In this document: in pieces, positions 55,015-64,000 of the stretch
Numbering within the stretch: the stretch's first letter is position 1
How the letters are laid out: each line of letters opens with the position of its first letter
Assembly: GCF_009862785.1 (NCBI RefSeq)
Contig: NZ_WWHU01000001.1
Coordinates: 3,906,001 to 3,970,000, forward strand
Reading direction: 5' to 3'
DNA from: Gordonia sp. SID5947
Lineage (GTDB): Bacteria; Actinomycetota; Actinomycetes; Mycobacteriales; Mycobacteriaceae
DNA: 64,000 nucleotides
Translations under genes and position numbers: made by a program
The notes under the pieces: model-generated
Seen by the model: the letters and a program-made list of their open reading frames with translations, nothing else
Told to the model about the DNA's origin: nothing
The model's database searches: none

Positions 55015-56475
55015 TCAGGACGGCCCGGGAAAGGCCGGCAGCGCGGCGGTGAACAGCCAGTCGTCCCAGAGCGGGCCGAGCGACATCGTCGAGTAGTTCG
55101 CCGCCAGCGCGATGAAGTCCTCGGTGGTCGCCGACCCGTACCGATACTTGTCGGTCCATCGACGCAACAGCGCGAAGAAGTTCCCGTCGCCGATACTCAG
55201 GCGCAACGCGTGCAAGGTCAGTGCGCCGCGTTTGTAGACCCAGTCGTCGAACATCCGGCGCGGCCCGGGGTCGGTGAGCGTCGCGCGGACAGGGTGTTCG
55301 GCGAGCTTGTCGTAGTAGACCCGCGCCCACTCGGCGGCGCTCCGGCCGCCGGAATGCTGGCTCCAGAGCCACTCGGCGTAGCAGGCGAATCCCTCGTGCA
55401 GCCAGATGTCGCGCCACCGGGACAGTGTCACCGAGTTCCCGAACCACTGATGCGCCAGCTCGTGCGCGACGAGTCGTTCGGCATGACGGGTGCCGTCGCA
55501 ATGGTTGGCGCCGAAGATGGAGAAGCTCTGCGCCTCGATGGGGATGTCCAACTCGTCGTCGGTGATCACGACGGTGTAGGCGGGGAACGGGTAGGGGCCG
55601 AACATCTCGACGAACGCCTCGACCATCTCGGTCTGGCGGCCGAAGTCGATGTCGAGGTTGTGCATCAGTCGATGCGGGAGGATCGCTTCGACCGGAACGG
55701 GTTTGGTGGCCAGTGTCTTCTTCTTGTACATCCCGATCTGGACGGACGCGAGGTACGTCGACATCGGCTCCACCTGTTGATAGACCCAGGTCGTCTGCGC
55801 CGCACGCGTGCGCTTGGACTCGAGCACGCCGTTGGCGAGCGCGTAGTAGGGACTGTCGGTGGTGATGGAGATCCGGAATGGGGCCTTGGCGCCGGGATGG
55901 TCGTCGCAGGGGAACCACGACCCGGCGCCGTTGGGCTGGTTGGCGCAGAGCGCGCCGTCGGTCAGTTCTTCCCACCCGACCTCGCCCCACGGTCCGCGGA
56001 TGGGTCGTGGCGACCCGGAGTACCGGATGACGATGGTGAGTGCGCCGCCCGGAGGGATCGGAGCCTCGGGTGTGATGGCCAGCTTTCGGTTCCGGTGGCT
56101 GTGGCGCGCACGCTTGCCGTCGATCGTGACCCGTGACACCGACATCGACGACGCGAGGTCGAGGGTGAACCTGCGTAGCTGGATGAACGACGTCGCGGTC
56201 AGTGTCGCGGTGCCGGCGAGCCGGTTCGGCGACACCTTGTACTCGAGTTCGAGGTCGTAGCGGGAGATCCGGTAGCCGAGGTTCCCGTTGTCGGGCAGGT
56301 AGGGGTCGAGGCCATCGAGTGGAGCGCCGAGGAGGGGTTGTCGCAGGCCTCTGCTCGACTTACCCGGCACTGACGCTCCTGCCTGACCGATACGCACCCC
56401 GGGCACACGTTCACCTGAGATGATCCGATGGATGGATGCGCCGCAGAGGTACGGGTTGCGGCGCGTATGTCCCAC
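55015..56475 (-). CDS. M1-family zinc metallopeptidase
   Basis: The protein (up to 486 residues) has the zinc site HELAHQWFGNSVTLSRWRDIWLHEGFACYAE (HExxH with the third ligand Glu 18 residues on). It also has an N-terminal aminopeptidase-N-like beta domain. The usual GAMEN motif that binds the peptide N-terminus is replaced by EAQSFSIF, as in a sub-group of actinobacterial M1 proteins. The length is short for PepN (about 860). The start is uncertain: ATG 56475 is the longest, with other starts further in. No clear signal peptide is seen. Confidence 0.85.
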   Translation of the reverse strand: MGHTRRNPYLCGASIHRIISGERVPGVRIGQAGASVPGKSSRGLRQPLLGAPLDGLDPYLPDNGNLGYRISRYDLELEYKVSPNRLAGTATLTATSFIQLRRFTLDLASSMSVSRVTIDGKRARHSHRNRKLAITPEAPIPPGGALTIVIRYSGSPRPIRGPWGEVGWEELTDGALCANQPNGAGSWFPCDDHPGAKAPFRISITTDSPYYALANGVLESKRTRAAQTTWVYQQVEPMSTYLASVQIGMYKKKTLATKPVPVEAILPHRLMHNLDIDFGRQTEMVEAFVEMFGPYPFPAYTVVITDDELDIPIEAQSFSIFGANHCDGTRHAERLVAHELAHQWFGNSVTLSRWRDIWLHEGFACYAEWLWSQHSGGRSAAEWARVYYDKLAEHPVRATLTDPGPRRMFDDWVYKRGALTLHALRLSIGDGNFFALLRRWTDKYRYGSATTEDFIALAANYSTMSLGPLWDDWLFTAALPAFPGPS

Positions 56476-56609
56476 GGCGGCGGTGAGCCGTCGCGGACAC
56501 TTAGGTTACCTGCCGCACCCGAGGTACACGCGGCAGTGGCGCTCGTGAGAAAGTGAGGATCCGAACCGGACTACAGTCCGGTTATCTGGGTCGGGACGAA
56601 AGGAAGACC

Positions 56610-57035
56610 ATGTTCGGCGTACGCAGTGTGACGTTCTTCTTGGCACGGCTGATTCTCGGCTACATCTTCATCATGCATGGCTGGCAGAAGCTCCACACGA
56701 ACGGAATCAGCAATGTGGAGAAGAGCTTCGACGCGATGGGTGTCCCGGCTCCTGACCTCGCCGCGCAGTACGCGACGTGGGTCGAATTCATCGGCGGCAT
56801 CCTGCTCATCCTGGGACTGTTGCTGCCGCTGGTGTCGATCCTGTTGATCGCGGACATGATCGGCGCGATCGCCTACGCGCATTGGGATCACGGATTCTGG
56901 AACAACGACGGCGGGTACGAGCTCCCGCTCGCGCTGATCGGCGGACTGCTCGCGGTCGGCTTCGCCCAGTCGGGTGGTGCCGCAGCCGATCACTACGTGT
57001 TCCGGCGTCGTCGCCGGACCGCCGTCGTCGACTGA
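56610..57035 (+). CDS. DoxX-family membrane protein
   Basis: ATG 56610 follows AAAGGAAG, giving 141 residues. It has four membrane helices with the DoxX features ARLILGYIFIMHGWQKL and VEFIGGILLILGLLLPLVSILLIADMIGAI. In mycobacteria DoxX acts with SodA and SseA in oxidant defence. No such partner is near, so its task here is open. It converges on the NRPS gene. Confidence 0.88.
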   Translation: MFGVRSVTFFLARLILGYIFIMHGWQKLHTNGISNVEKSFDAMGVPAPDLAAQYATWVEFIGGILLILGLLLPLVSILLIADMIGAIAYAHWDHGFWNNDGGYELPLALIGGLLAVGFAQSGGAAADHYVFRRRRRTAVVD

Positions 57036-57054
57036 TCGTCCCGGGCGCGGCCGC

Positions 57055-60000
57055 TCAACCGTTCCACGGCGCGATCGGGTTTCCCTGCCAGCGGGTATGC
57101 GCCGGCACCACGTCGCCCCGCATCACGAGTGATGCGGGGCCGACGGTGGCGGCCTCGCCGAGGCCGGCAGCCGGCAACGCGACGCAGTGCGGGCCCAGCG
57201 TGGAGCCGGCCTCGAGGGTGACCCGGTCGATGGCCATCACCCGATCGTGGAACAGATGAGTCTGCACGACACAGCCTCGCTGCACCGTGGCGCCGTCGCC
57301 GAGCGTCACGAGATCCGCTTCGGGCAGCCAGTACGTCTCGCACCAGACCCCTCTGCCGATCCGGGCGCCCAGCATGCGCAACCACAGGTTGAGGATGGGT
57401 GTTCCGGTGGCGGCGTTGGCGAACCAGGGGGCCGCGACCGTCTCGACAAAGGCATCCGAGAGTTCGTTGCGCCAGACGAACGAACTCCACAGTGGGTGCT
57501 CGGACACTCGGATACGGCCGACGACCAGCCACTTCGCCGCTGCCGCGATGCAGCACGCCGCAGCGCCGGCCACCAGCAGCAGTAGTCCGCTCACGAGGGC
57601 CGCCACCCAGTAGTGGGTGTGCTGGGCGATGTACTGCAGACCGAGCAACATGAACAGGCCGAGGCCGAACGACACCATCAGCGGGATGATCCGCAACGTC
57701 TCGACCACCGCCCGGGCGAACTTGAGCCGGGTCGACGGATCGAACGTGCGCGAGGTGTCGGAGGAGGCCGCCGTGCGTCGCAGCCGAACCGGGGGACTGC
57801 CCAGCCAGCTCGACCCCGACTTTGCGCGGTCCGGCGTGGCCGAGAGCACCGCGACGAGGCTGTTCTTCGGCACCTTGCGGCCGGGCCCGGTCATCCCCGA
57901 GTTGCCCAGGAACGATCGTTTCCCGATCTTGGCCTCGTCGATGTGCATCCAGCCGCCGCCGAGCTCATAGGAGGCCACCATGGTGTCGTCGGCGAGGAAC
58001 GCCCCGTCGCCGATGGTGGTGAACTTGGGCAGCACCAGCGCCGTCGAGATCTCGGTGCCCGTCCCGACCTTGACGCCGAGGAGGCGGAACCACCACGGCG
58101 TCAACAGGCTCGCGTACAGCGGGAACAGGTAGGTGCGCGCGGCGTCGAGGAGGCGCTCGGTCATCCAGACCTGCCAGCCGACGCGCGAGCGCACGGGGTG
58201 ATAGCCCTTGGTCATCCCGATCGACAGCAGCCGGACCAGCACGGCGGTGACCACCGCGAAGACCAGAAGGCTGGTCACGGTGGCCGCCGGCAGCAAGATC
58301 AGGCAGCGCTGTCCCACGCCACGCAAGCGGTCGGCGTGGATGGCCCAGGAGCCCATCACCGCGAGTCCGGCGGCCAACGCGATCAGCGGGATGGCGGCCA
58401 GCACCAACGACGACACCCCGTAGATGGAGACCCACGCGCTGCCACGCGGGGGCCGGTGTTCGGGCCACGGATGTTCGGCCTTGCGGACCTTCACCGCCGG
58501 CGAGCCCGCCCAGTGCTGGCCGGCCTTCACCCGACCGCGGACCGCCGAGCCGGGCGCGACCTCGGCGTCGCGGCCGACCACCGCGCCGGGCAACAGCGTC
58601 GACCGCGCGCCGACCGACGCGCCACGTTTGATCACGATCTCCCCGATGTGCACGACGTCACCGTCGATCCACCATCCGGTCAGATCCACCTCGGGCTCGA
58701 CCGATGCGCCATCGCCGATGGTGAGGAAGCCGGTCACCGGCGGAATGGTGTGCATGTCGACGCCGCGACCGATCTTCGCCCCGAGAGCGCGGGCCAGATA
58801 GATCATCCAGGGCGCACCCGACAGATTCGACGCGCCGCTCGCCTCGAGCAGTCGCTCGGCGACCCACAGCCGTAGGTGCGCGCCGCCGCCGCGCGGGTAG
58901 GTGCCCGGGGTGACCCCGGCCAGCAACAGGCGAGCGCCCGTCGCGGCGATCACCATACGGCCGGGCGGGGTGATGAACAGCAGGAATGCCACCAGCAGCA
59001 CCCACCAGTTCACCTGGACCATCCACGGCACGTAGCGGTCGGTGCGGTCGACCACCTCGGCGGCGATGTTGTTCGCCACGCCCAGCCACGTCGCCCACTG
59101 CAGGCCGGTGAGGGTGGTCAGCGGTATCGACAGGGCGATCTGGGCGAGCCCGGTCCGTCGTGGGGTCGGCGTGACGTCGCGTGGCGTGATGACGGTCGAC
59201 GGCCGGCGTCCGTCGAGCATCTCGGCAAGCGAACCGAGACGCGGATGGTCGTAGAGGTCGGCCACGGTGATGTCGGGGTAGCGGGTCCGCAGCGCCGTGA
59301 CCAGCTGGGCGGCCGCCAGCGATCCGCCGCCCTCGGTGAAGAAATCGGCCTGCGGATTGTTCACCACCACGCCGAGTACATCGGCCCAGCACTTCGCGAC
59401 CCATTCCTCGGTCTCGGTGAGTTCCTCGTCGGCGTCACCGATCGACTCGGCCCCGGGTAGCGGCCACGGGAGGGCGTTGCGGTCCACCTTGCCCGATGTA
59501 CGGGTCGGCAGCTCGGCGACCAGTGCGAGACGCGGCACCATGGGTGCCGGTAGCTGGGCGGCGAGTGTGGCGTGGGCGGAGGCCACGTCGAAGTCCGGAT
59601 GCGGGGAGACCAGGTAGCCGACCAACAGACTGTTGCCCGCCGCCGTCTTCCGGACCGCCGCTGCCGCGCCGCTGACGCCCGGGAGTTGTTGCAACGCATT
59701 GTCGATCTCGCCGAGCTCGATGCGCCGGCCGCCGACCTTGACCTGATCGTCGGCGCGGCCCATGAAGAGGAGGCCGGCCGGATCGAGGCGCACCAGGTCA
59801 CCGCTGCGATAGGCGCGTTCCCAGCCCAGAGTCGGCATGGGGGCGTACTTTTCGGCGTCCTTCGCGGGGTCGAGATACCGTGCGAGGCCCACACCGCCGA
59901 TCACCAGTTCACCGACCGCGCCCTCGGCGACCGGTTGTCCGTCGGCATCGACCACCGCGAGATCCCAACCGGGAAGCGGCAATCCGATCCGGACCGGGCC

Positions 60001-60933
60001 GACGCCGTCGAGCGGTGCCGCGCACGCGACCACGGTTGCCTCGGTGGGACCGTAGGTGTTCCACACCTCCCGGCCCTCGACGGCGAGTCGTTCGGCCAGT
60101 TCCGGTGGGCAGGCCTCACCCCCGAAGATCAACAACCGCACCGCTTCCAGCGCCACGGGGGGCCACAGGGATGCCAGCGTCGGAACCGTCGACACCACGT
60201 TGATGTCGTGCTGGACGAGCCACGGCCCGAGGTCCATGCCGCTGCGGACGAGCGACCGGGGTGCGGGGACCAGGCAGGCGCCGTTGCGCCACGCCAGCCA
60301 CATCTCTTCACACGACGCGTCGAAGGCGACCGACAGCCCGGCCAGCACCCGGTCGCCGGGACCCAGCGGTTCGTCGACGAGGAACATGCGCGCCTCGGCG
60401 TCGACAAAAGCGGCGGCATTGCGATGCCTCACCGCGACGCCCTTGGGTGTGCCGGTGGAGCCGGAGGTGAAGATGATCCATGCGTCGTCGTCGACGGTGG
60501 GCCGCGACGCGCGAGGTGACGGCTCGACACGGGCGTCCGCCGCCACATCGAGCGCCTGGATTCCCGAAGCCCCGACGATCACATCGACCTGGGCCTCGCC
60601 GAACACCAGGTCCGCGCGCTCGTCGGGATCGTCGGCGTCGACGGGGACATAGGCCGCACCCGCATACAACGTGGCCAGGATGGTGACGTAGAGGTCGCGG
60701 CTCCCCGACGGCATGCGCACGCCGACACGCCCGCCCCGCCGGACGCCCGCGGCATTCAGTCGGGCGGCGCCGCGCCGGACGACCGCGAGGAGCTGGGAGT
60801 ATGTGAGAGCCATCTCACCGTCGTCGACGGCAGGCGCGTCCGGGAATCTCTCGGCGGTTCGATCCAGCACGTCACACAACGTGCGCGGATCGCTGGCCTG
60901 CGACGACAGCAGGAATTGAGACGGGATGACCAC
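57055..60933 (-). CDS. Pls/PosA-type single-module non-ribosomal peptide synthetase
   Basis: The 1292-residue protein has one adenylation domain (core AWIIFTSGSTGTPKGVAVRHRN, about residues 150-170; ARYLDPAKDAEKY and YRSGDLVRLDPAGLLFMGRADDQVKVGGRRIELGEID). A carrier domain follows, with Ser in DFFTEGGGSLAAAQLV (about residue 535). After this come a membrane part and tandem left-handed beta-helix acyltransferase-like domains (from about 690 on, for example IGDGASVEPEVDLTGWW). There is no condensation or thioesterase domain. This layout equals polylysine synthetase and PosA relatives (NRPS terminal domain TIGR02353). The product may be an amino acid homopolymer or conjugate; it is not known here. 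Confidence 0.88.
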   Translation of the reverse strand: MVIPSQFLLSSQASDPRTLCDVLDRTAERFPDAPAVDDGEMALTYSQLLAVVRRGAARLNAAGVRRGGRVGVRMPSGSRDLYVTILATLYAGAAYVPVDADDPDERADLVFGEAQVDVIVGASGIQALDVAADARVEPSPRASRPTVDDDAWIIFTSGSTGTPKGVAVRHRNAAAFVDAEARMFLVDEPLGPGDRVLAGLSVAFDASCEEMWLAWRNGACLVPAPRSLVRSGMDLGPWLVQHDINVVSTVPTLASLWPPVALEAVRLLIFGGEACPPELAERLAVEGREVWNTYGPTEATVVACAAPLDGVGPVRIGLPLPGWDLAVVDADGQPVAEGAVGELVIGGVGLARYLDPAKDAEKYAPMPTLGWERAYRSGDLVRLDPAGLLFMGRADDQVKVGGRRIELGEIDNALQQLPGVSGAAAAVRKTAAGNSLLVGYLVSPHPDFDVASAHATLAAQLPAPMVPRLALVAELPTRTSGKVDRNALPWPLPGAESIGDADEELTETEEWVAKCWADVLGVVVNNPQADFFTEGGGSLAAAQLVTALRTRYPDITVADLYDHPRLGSLAEMLDGRRPSTVITPRDVTPTPRRTGLAQIALSIPLTTLTGLQWATWLGVANNIAAEVVDRTDRYVPWMVQVNWWVLLVAFLLFITPPGRMVIAATGARLLLAGVTPGTYPRGGGAHLRLWVAERLLEASGASNLSGAPWMIYLARALGAKIGRGVDMHTIPPVTGFLTIGDGASVEPEVDLTGWWIDGDVVHIGEIVIKRGASVGARSTLLPGAVVGRDAEVAPGSAVRGRVKAGQHWAGSPAVKVRKAEHPWPEHRPPRGSAWVSIYGVSSLVLAAIPLIALAAGLAVMGSWAIHADRLRGVGQRCLILLPAATVTSLLVFAVVTAVLVRLLSIGMTKGYHPVRSRVGWQVWMTERLLDAARTYLFPLYASLLTPWWFRLLGVKVGTGTEISTALVLPKFTTIGDGAFLADDTMVASYELGGGWMHIDEAKIGKRSFLGNSGMTGPGRKVPKNSLVAVLSATPDRAKSGSSWLGSPPVRLRRTAASSDTSRTFDPSTRLKFARAVVETLRIIPLMVSFGLGLFMLLGLQYIAQHTHYWVAALVSGLLLLVAGAAACCIAAAAKWLVVGRIRVSEHPLWSSFVWRNELSDAFVETVAAPWFANAATGTPILNLWLRMLGARIGRGVWCETYWLPEADLVTLGDGATVQRGCVVQTHLFHDRVMAIDRVTLEAGSTLGPHCVALPAAGLGEAATVGPASLVMRGDVVPAHTRWQGNPIAPWNG

Positions 60934-61197
60934 TACTTACCACCATCGTTTCGGCACGAAGCGAGAAATATACTCGACCGACGGAACCACTGTCTGTGAC
61001 CTGAGTGAACATCGAGTGGCGCGCATCTCGGTGCCTCCGAACGGTGAGGAGGCACTCGAACCCGGCAAATCGCAGGCGACACCGGAGTTTACCGGTGTAG
61101 TTTTCGAACTGATGTATCTCAGCACGTCCCGACTTCCGGTGTGTCGAGCAGCCACCACCGCCGCATGGTCGACCTCGCTGGATGAGGAGGCACGAGT

Positions 61198-62172
61198 ATG
61201 CCGATAGTCCAGCACCGCACACCCAGTCTCCTGTCGTATCCGCTCTGGCTCGGAGCGCGGACCTTGCTGCGGCCCGCGCTGACGCTCTGGCCGCTCAACA
61301 CGGCCGGGATGGCCGGACTGTTCCTGATCGACCGGGTGATCGCCGTCGGACCGAAGCCCCGCGGCGTGGTGCGCGAGCAGATGACCCTTGCCGAGAGGCC
61401 GGTCGAGCTGATCATGCCGTCCGGTCCGTCCGGCCGCGACTCGGAGACTGCGATCCTCTACGTGCACGGCGGCGCATTTCTGGTATGCGGGCTCGGTACC
61501 CACCGGTCGATCGCGAGCCGGCTGTCGAGTGCGTGCGGACTCCCGGTCTTCTCTCTCGAGTACCGCCAGCTGCCATCGGCGGGGGTGGGGACGTCGGCGT
61601 CGGATGCCGTGGAGGCCTACCGCGAACTCGTCGGTGAGCGCGGATATCGGCGCGTCATCGTCGCGGGCGACTCCGCGGGTGGCTTCCTGGCCGGCAAGAT
61701 CGTGGAGGCGGCCGCCCGCGAGGGACTGCCGCGCCCGGCCGCGTTCGTCGGCGTCTCGCCGCTTCTCGACCTCGACGTCGGGACGAACCCCGATCGGTCG
61801 AGTCGCTCCGATGCCTATATCCCGAAGAGCAAGATGGCGCAGCTCGCCCAGCATTTCGACCGTGGGCCGATCCCGTTCACCGGCACTCGTCGGATAACGG
61901 AGATCGCCGACTCCGACTTTCCGCCGACCGCGATCGTCACCGCAGAGGGTGAGATGCTCGAGGCCGACGTGATCGAGTTGGTCGAGAAGCTCGACCACGC
62001 GGGTGTCGACGCCGTCGGCCACAGTTACTCTTGGCAGGTGCACGCGTTTCCCGTGCTCACCACAAGACACCCGGAGACGGTGCATGCGATCGAGGTGATC
62101 GCCGCATTCGTCACCCACGCAATCCGAGAGGCCAAGGACGCTGACGACCGAAAGGGCCAACGGGCCGGCTGA
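61198..62172 (+). CDS. Alpha/beta-hydrolase of the HSL type (Lip family esterase)
   Basis: The 324-residue protein has the hormone-sensitive-lipase motifs ILYVHGGAFLVCG (oxyanion hole) and VIVAGDSAGGFLAGKI (nucleophile Ser). A plausible Asp is in TAEGEMLEADVI and His in QVHAFPVL. It resembles mycobacterial LipN/LipI-type esterases that act on short-chain esters. ATG 61198 is the start. The 264-base gap before it has no gene that I can support. Confidence 0.9.
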   Translation: MPIVQHRTPSLLSYPLWLGARTLLRPALTLWPLNTAGMAGLFLIDRVIAVGPKPRGVVREQMTLAERPVELIMPSGPSGRDSETAILYVHGGAFLVCGLGTHRSIASRLSSACGLPVFSLEYRQLPSAGVGTSASDAVEAYRELVGERGYRRVIVAGDSAGGFLAGKIVEAAAREGLPRPAAFVGVSPLLDLDVGTNPDRSSRSDAYIPKSKMAQLAQHFDRGPIPFTGTRRITEIADSDFPPTAIVTAEGEMLEADVIELVEKLDHAGVDAVGHSYSWQVHAFPVLTTRHPETVHAIEVIAAFVTHAIREAKDADDRKGQRAG

Positions 62173-62200
62173 GTCCGGACGCGCCGATGACGAGGACGGC

Positions 62201-62554
62201 GTGGTCGCCGGCTCGTCTGACGTGCCGGGCGCGATCGATGCTCGTTTCACGCTTGCCGCCGAACGCACGGTGCTCGCCTGGGTGCGGACCGCGCTCGGTT
62301 TCATGGCCGCGGGCGTTGCCGTGGTCTACGTCGCCGACGACATCGCTCACCCCGTGGTCGAGGCCGCGCTCGGTCTGGTGATGGTCGGACTCGGATGCGT
62401 GATCGCGTTGCTCGGTGGGTGGCGATGGCGACGGACGATGGACGCCCTCCAGAACGGCGGCGAGATGCCGGGGCCGTCGCACGTGATGTTCCTGATCGTT
62501 GGGATAGTGGTGATCGCCGTGGCGATCGCCGTGGTGATCACGATCCAGACCTGA
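62201..62554 (+). CDS. DUF202/YidH-type membrane protein
   Basis: The 117-residue protein has the DUF202 pattern: ARFTLAAERTVLAWVRTALGFMAAGVAVVYV (first helix with R-T-V-L-A-W-x-R-T). Two further membrane helices follow. GTG 62201 is the only near start in this frame. The function is unknown. It is in a row of small membrane genes with the next one. Confidence 0.8.
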   Translation: MVAGSSDVPGAIDARFTLAAERTVLAWVRTALGFMAAGVAVVYVADDIAHPVVEAALGLVMVGLGCVIALLGGWRWRRTMDALQNGGEMPGPSHVMFLIVGIVVIAVAIAVVITIQT

Positions 62555-62583
62555 GATGAAAGTGCTGCGATGAGAGTGTTGCG

Positions 62584-62829
62584 ATGATCAACAACGACTT
62601 CCAACGAGGGGCCCTCGGCTTCTCCCGCGGGATGACCATCGTCGGCTCGGTGATCCTGATGGTCTGCGTGGCGCTCCTGACCGTCAACTGGTGGCGCGAC
62701 GGACAATGGCTGTGGGTGATCATCGGCATCGCGATCGTGCTGGTCAACATCGGTTTGATCTTCTTGCAGTTCCGGCGCCGCAAGCTGACGCCGCCGCCGC
62801 GCCCGAGCACCACGGATCCCGACGACTGA
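62584..62829 (+). CDS. Small two-helix membrane protein
   Basis: The 81-residue protein has two membrane helices (MTIVGSVILMVCVALLTVNWW and WLWVIIGIAIVLVNIGLIFLQF) and a polar Pro-rich end. It lies between the DUF202 and F420 genes in the same direction. No family is recognised. Confidence 0.65.
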   Translation: MINNDFQRGALGFSRGMTIVGSVILMVCVALLTVNWWRDGQWLWVIIGIAIVLVNIGLIFLQFRRRKLTPPPRPSTTDPDD

Positions 62830-62836
62830 CGGTGCG

Positions 62837-63253
62837 ATGACATCCGCCCGGGAACGGTTCGGTGCGGCCCGGGTCGCCCGGCTGGCCACCGTGGGTGACG
62901 ATGCCGTGCCGCATCTCGTGCCAGTCGTCTTCGCGCTCGCTCCCGACGCGGACGTGATCTACTCCTGCGTCGATCACAAGCCCAAACGCACCCGTCGTCT
63001 GCGTCGTCTCGCGAACATCGCGGCCAACCCCGCCGTGACACTGCTCGCCGACCGCTATTCCGACGACTGGTCTGCTCTGTGGTGGGTCCGCGTCGACGGG
63101 CTCGCCGACGTGATCGACGCCGAGACCACGCAGGGTGCCGGCGCGATCGACCTGCTGGCCGACAAGTACCCCCAGTACCGCGCGGAGCGGCCCGACGGAC
63201 CCGTCATCGTCATGCGCGATCTCGTCTGGCATGAGTGGTCCGCGCGGCCCTGA
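62837..63253 (+). CDS. PPOX-class F420-dependent oxidoreductase (TIGR03668-like)
   Basis: The 138-residue protein has the split-barrel flavin/F420 fold: RFGAARVARLATVGDDAVPHLVPVVFAL and IYSCVDHKPKRTRRLRRLANIAANPAVTLLADRYSDDWSALWWVRVDGLADVI. This matches the TIGR03668 group, which uses reduced F420. The substrate is unknown. It converges on the ABC exporter gene. Confidence 0.88.
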   Translation: MTSARERFGAARVARLATVGDDAVPHLVPVVFALAPDADVIYSCVDHKPKRTRRLRRLANIAANPAVTLLADRYSDDWSALWWVRVDGLADVIDAETTQGAGAIDLLADKYPQYRAERPDGPVIVMRDLVWHEWSARP

Positions 63254-63269
63254 AGGTCGCAACCATCGA

Positions 63270-64000
63270 TCAGGCGGTGAGCTCTTCGTCGCAGACAGGT
63301 GGGTCCTCGGCGAACTGCGTGCGGTAGAGCTCGGCGTAGCGCCCGTTGCGGGCCAGCAGCGAGGTGTGATCACCGCGCTCGACGATCCGGCCGTTTTCCA
63401 GGACTGCGATCTCGTCGGCGGCGCGGATGGTGGACAGGCGATGCGCGATGACGAGGGAGGTGCGTCCCACGAGCGCCTCGGCGAGTGCCTCCTGCACCGC
63501 GGCTTCCGACGTCGAGTCGAGATGGGCGGTCGCTTCGTCGAGGATCACCACCGACGGCTGTGCCAGCAGGAGCCGCGCGATGGTCAGGCGCTGACGTTCG
63601 CCGCCGGAGAGGCGGTAGCCACGTTCGCCGACGACGGTGTCGAGGCCGTCGGGCAGCGACGCCACCAGGTCGTCGAGGCGCGCCCGTCGCAGTGCGTCCC
63701 AGATCTGCTCCTCGTGGGCCGTCGGATCGGCCAGTGCCAGGTTGGCACGGACCGTGTCGTGGAAGAGGTGACCGTCCTGGGTGACCAGGCCGACCGTCCG
63801 ATGGACCGACGCGCTCTGCAGATCCCGCAGATCCACCCCGTTGAGGTGGATGGCGCCCGCATCGACGTCGTAGAGGCGGGTGGCCAGGTTCGCGATGGTC
63901 GACTTGCCTGCCCCAGAACTCCCGACGAGTGCGGTCATCGTCCCGGCCGGGACCTCGAGGTCGATGTTGTGCAGGACCGTCGAACCACCTCGGTTGTCCA
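63270..64000 (-). CDS. ABC exporter with fused ATPase, 3' part only
   Basis: The reading frame is open to the right window edge, so the start and any membrane part lie outside. The visible part is the ATPase: Walker A VGSSGAGKST, Q-loop VTQDGHLFHDTV, signature LSGGERQR, Walker B LLAQPSVVILDEATAHLD and H-loop VIAHRLST. The pattern fits an MDR-type half exporter (MsbA-like). The substrate is unknown. Confidence 0.88.
   Translation of the reverse strand, partial: DNRGGSTVLHNIDLEVPAGTMTALVGSSGAGKSTIANLATRLYDVDAGAIHLNGVDLRDLQSASVHRTVGLVTQDGHLFHDTVRANLALADPTAHEEQIWDALRRARLDDLVASLPDGLDTVVGERGYRLSGGERQRLTIARLLLAQPSVVILDEATAHLDSTSEAAVQEALAEALVGRTSLVIAHRLSTIRAADEIAVLENGRIVERGDHTSLLARNGRYAELYRTQFAEDPPVCDEELTA

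Noticed and set aside
60926..61207. A plus-strand open frame of 93 residues between the NRPS and the esterase gene
   Set aside because: It overlaps the NRPS start, has no recognisable domain and no convincing codon pattern. It probably lies over the promoters.

Overview
The window is high-GC DNA from an actinobacterium of the order Mycobacteriales, most likely Gordonia or a close relative. The evidence is a GjpA-like porin, F420-dependent oxidoreductases, a Pls/PosA-type NRPS and gene orders shared with Mycobacterium tuberculosis. The block TadC-pilin-TadE, helicase, cspA, Rv3647c-like, topA, adenylate cyclase, holB (1-20 kb) follows the Rv3660c to Rv3644c order. The block Rv3635-like, galE, Rv3632-like, Rv3631-like, Rv3630-like (46-55 kb) follows a second mycobacterial order for cell-envelope sugars.

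Layout: 0-3 kb holds the end of a tad pilus operon and a GjpA-like porin with a long Ser/Thr/Asp tail. 3-8.3 kb holds two convergent large ATPase-LuxR regulators. 8.4-20 kb holds an F420 oxidoreductase, a MrfA-like helicase, cspA, topA, a membrane adenylate cyclase and holB. 20-24 kb holds a LysR regulator and a Ktr potassium system whose channel gene carries an in-frame stop. 24.4-39.2 kb is an integrated mobile element in a tRNA-Thr(CGT) gene. 39-46 kb holds a secreted lipase, VOC, AraC, malic enzyme, and a GntR-MFS pair. 46-55 kb holds envelope glycan genes (membrane protein, galE, rmlB, rmlA, rmlC, glycosyltransferases, flippase). 55-64 kb holds an M1 peptidase, DoxX, the NRPS, an esterase, small membrane proteins, an F420 enzyme and the end of an ABC exporter.

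The mobile element is 14.7 kb between 46-bp direct repeats made of the tRNA 3' end. It carries a tyrosine integrase, an excisionase-like protein, a primase-polymerase, a RepA-like ATPase, an iteron array that is a likely origin, and a small unknown operon. No capsid, terminase or conjugation gene is visible, so it looks like a cryptic or satellite-type element. Its cargo is the most interesting part: an overlapping three-gene operon encodes an MmeI-like adenine methyltransferase whose N-terminal nuclease site looks lost, an SF2 helicase, and a GIY-YIG (T5orf172-like) nuclease. Divergent to it is a membrane-anchored protein with a HEPN-like R-x4-H motif. A HicAB toxin-antitoxin pair lies at the right end. 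The methylase/helicase/nuclease cassette is flanked by two diverged copies of a block of about 141 bp, which suggests exchangeable cargo. I regard this as a candidate split restriction or anti-phage system.

Four chromosomal genes (LuxR at 5.69 kb, VOC at 40.28 kb, ASCH-like at 41.48 kb, Rv3635-like at 46.4 kb) are each broken by an apparent one-base loss in a short G or C run. The shared pattern looks more like sequencing or assembly error than real gene decay.
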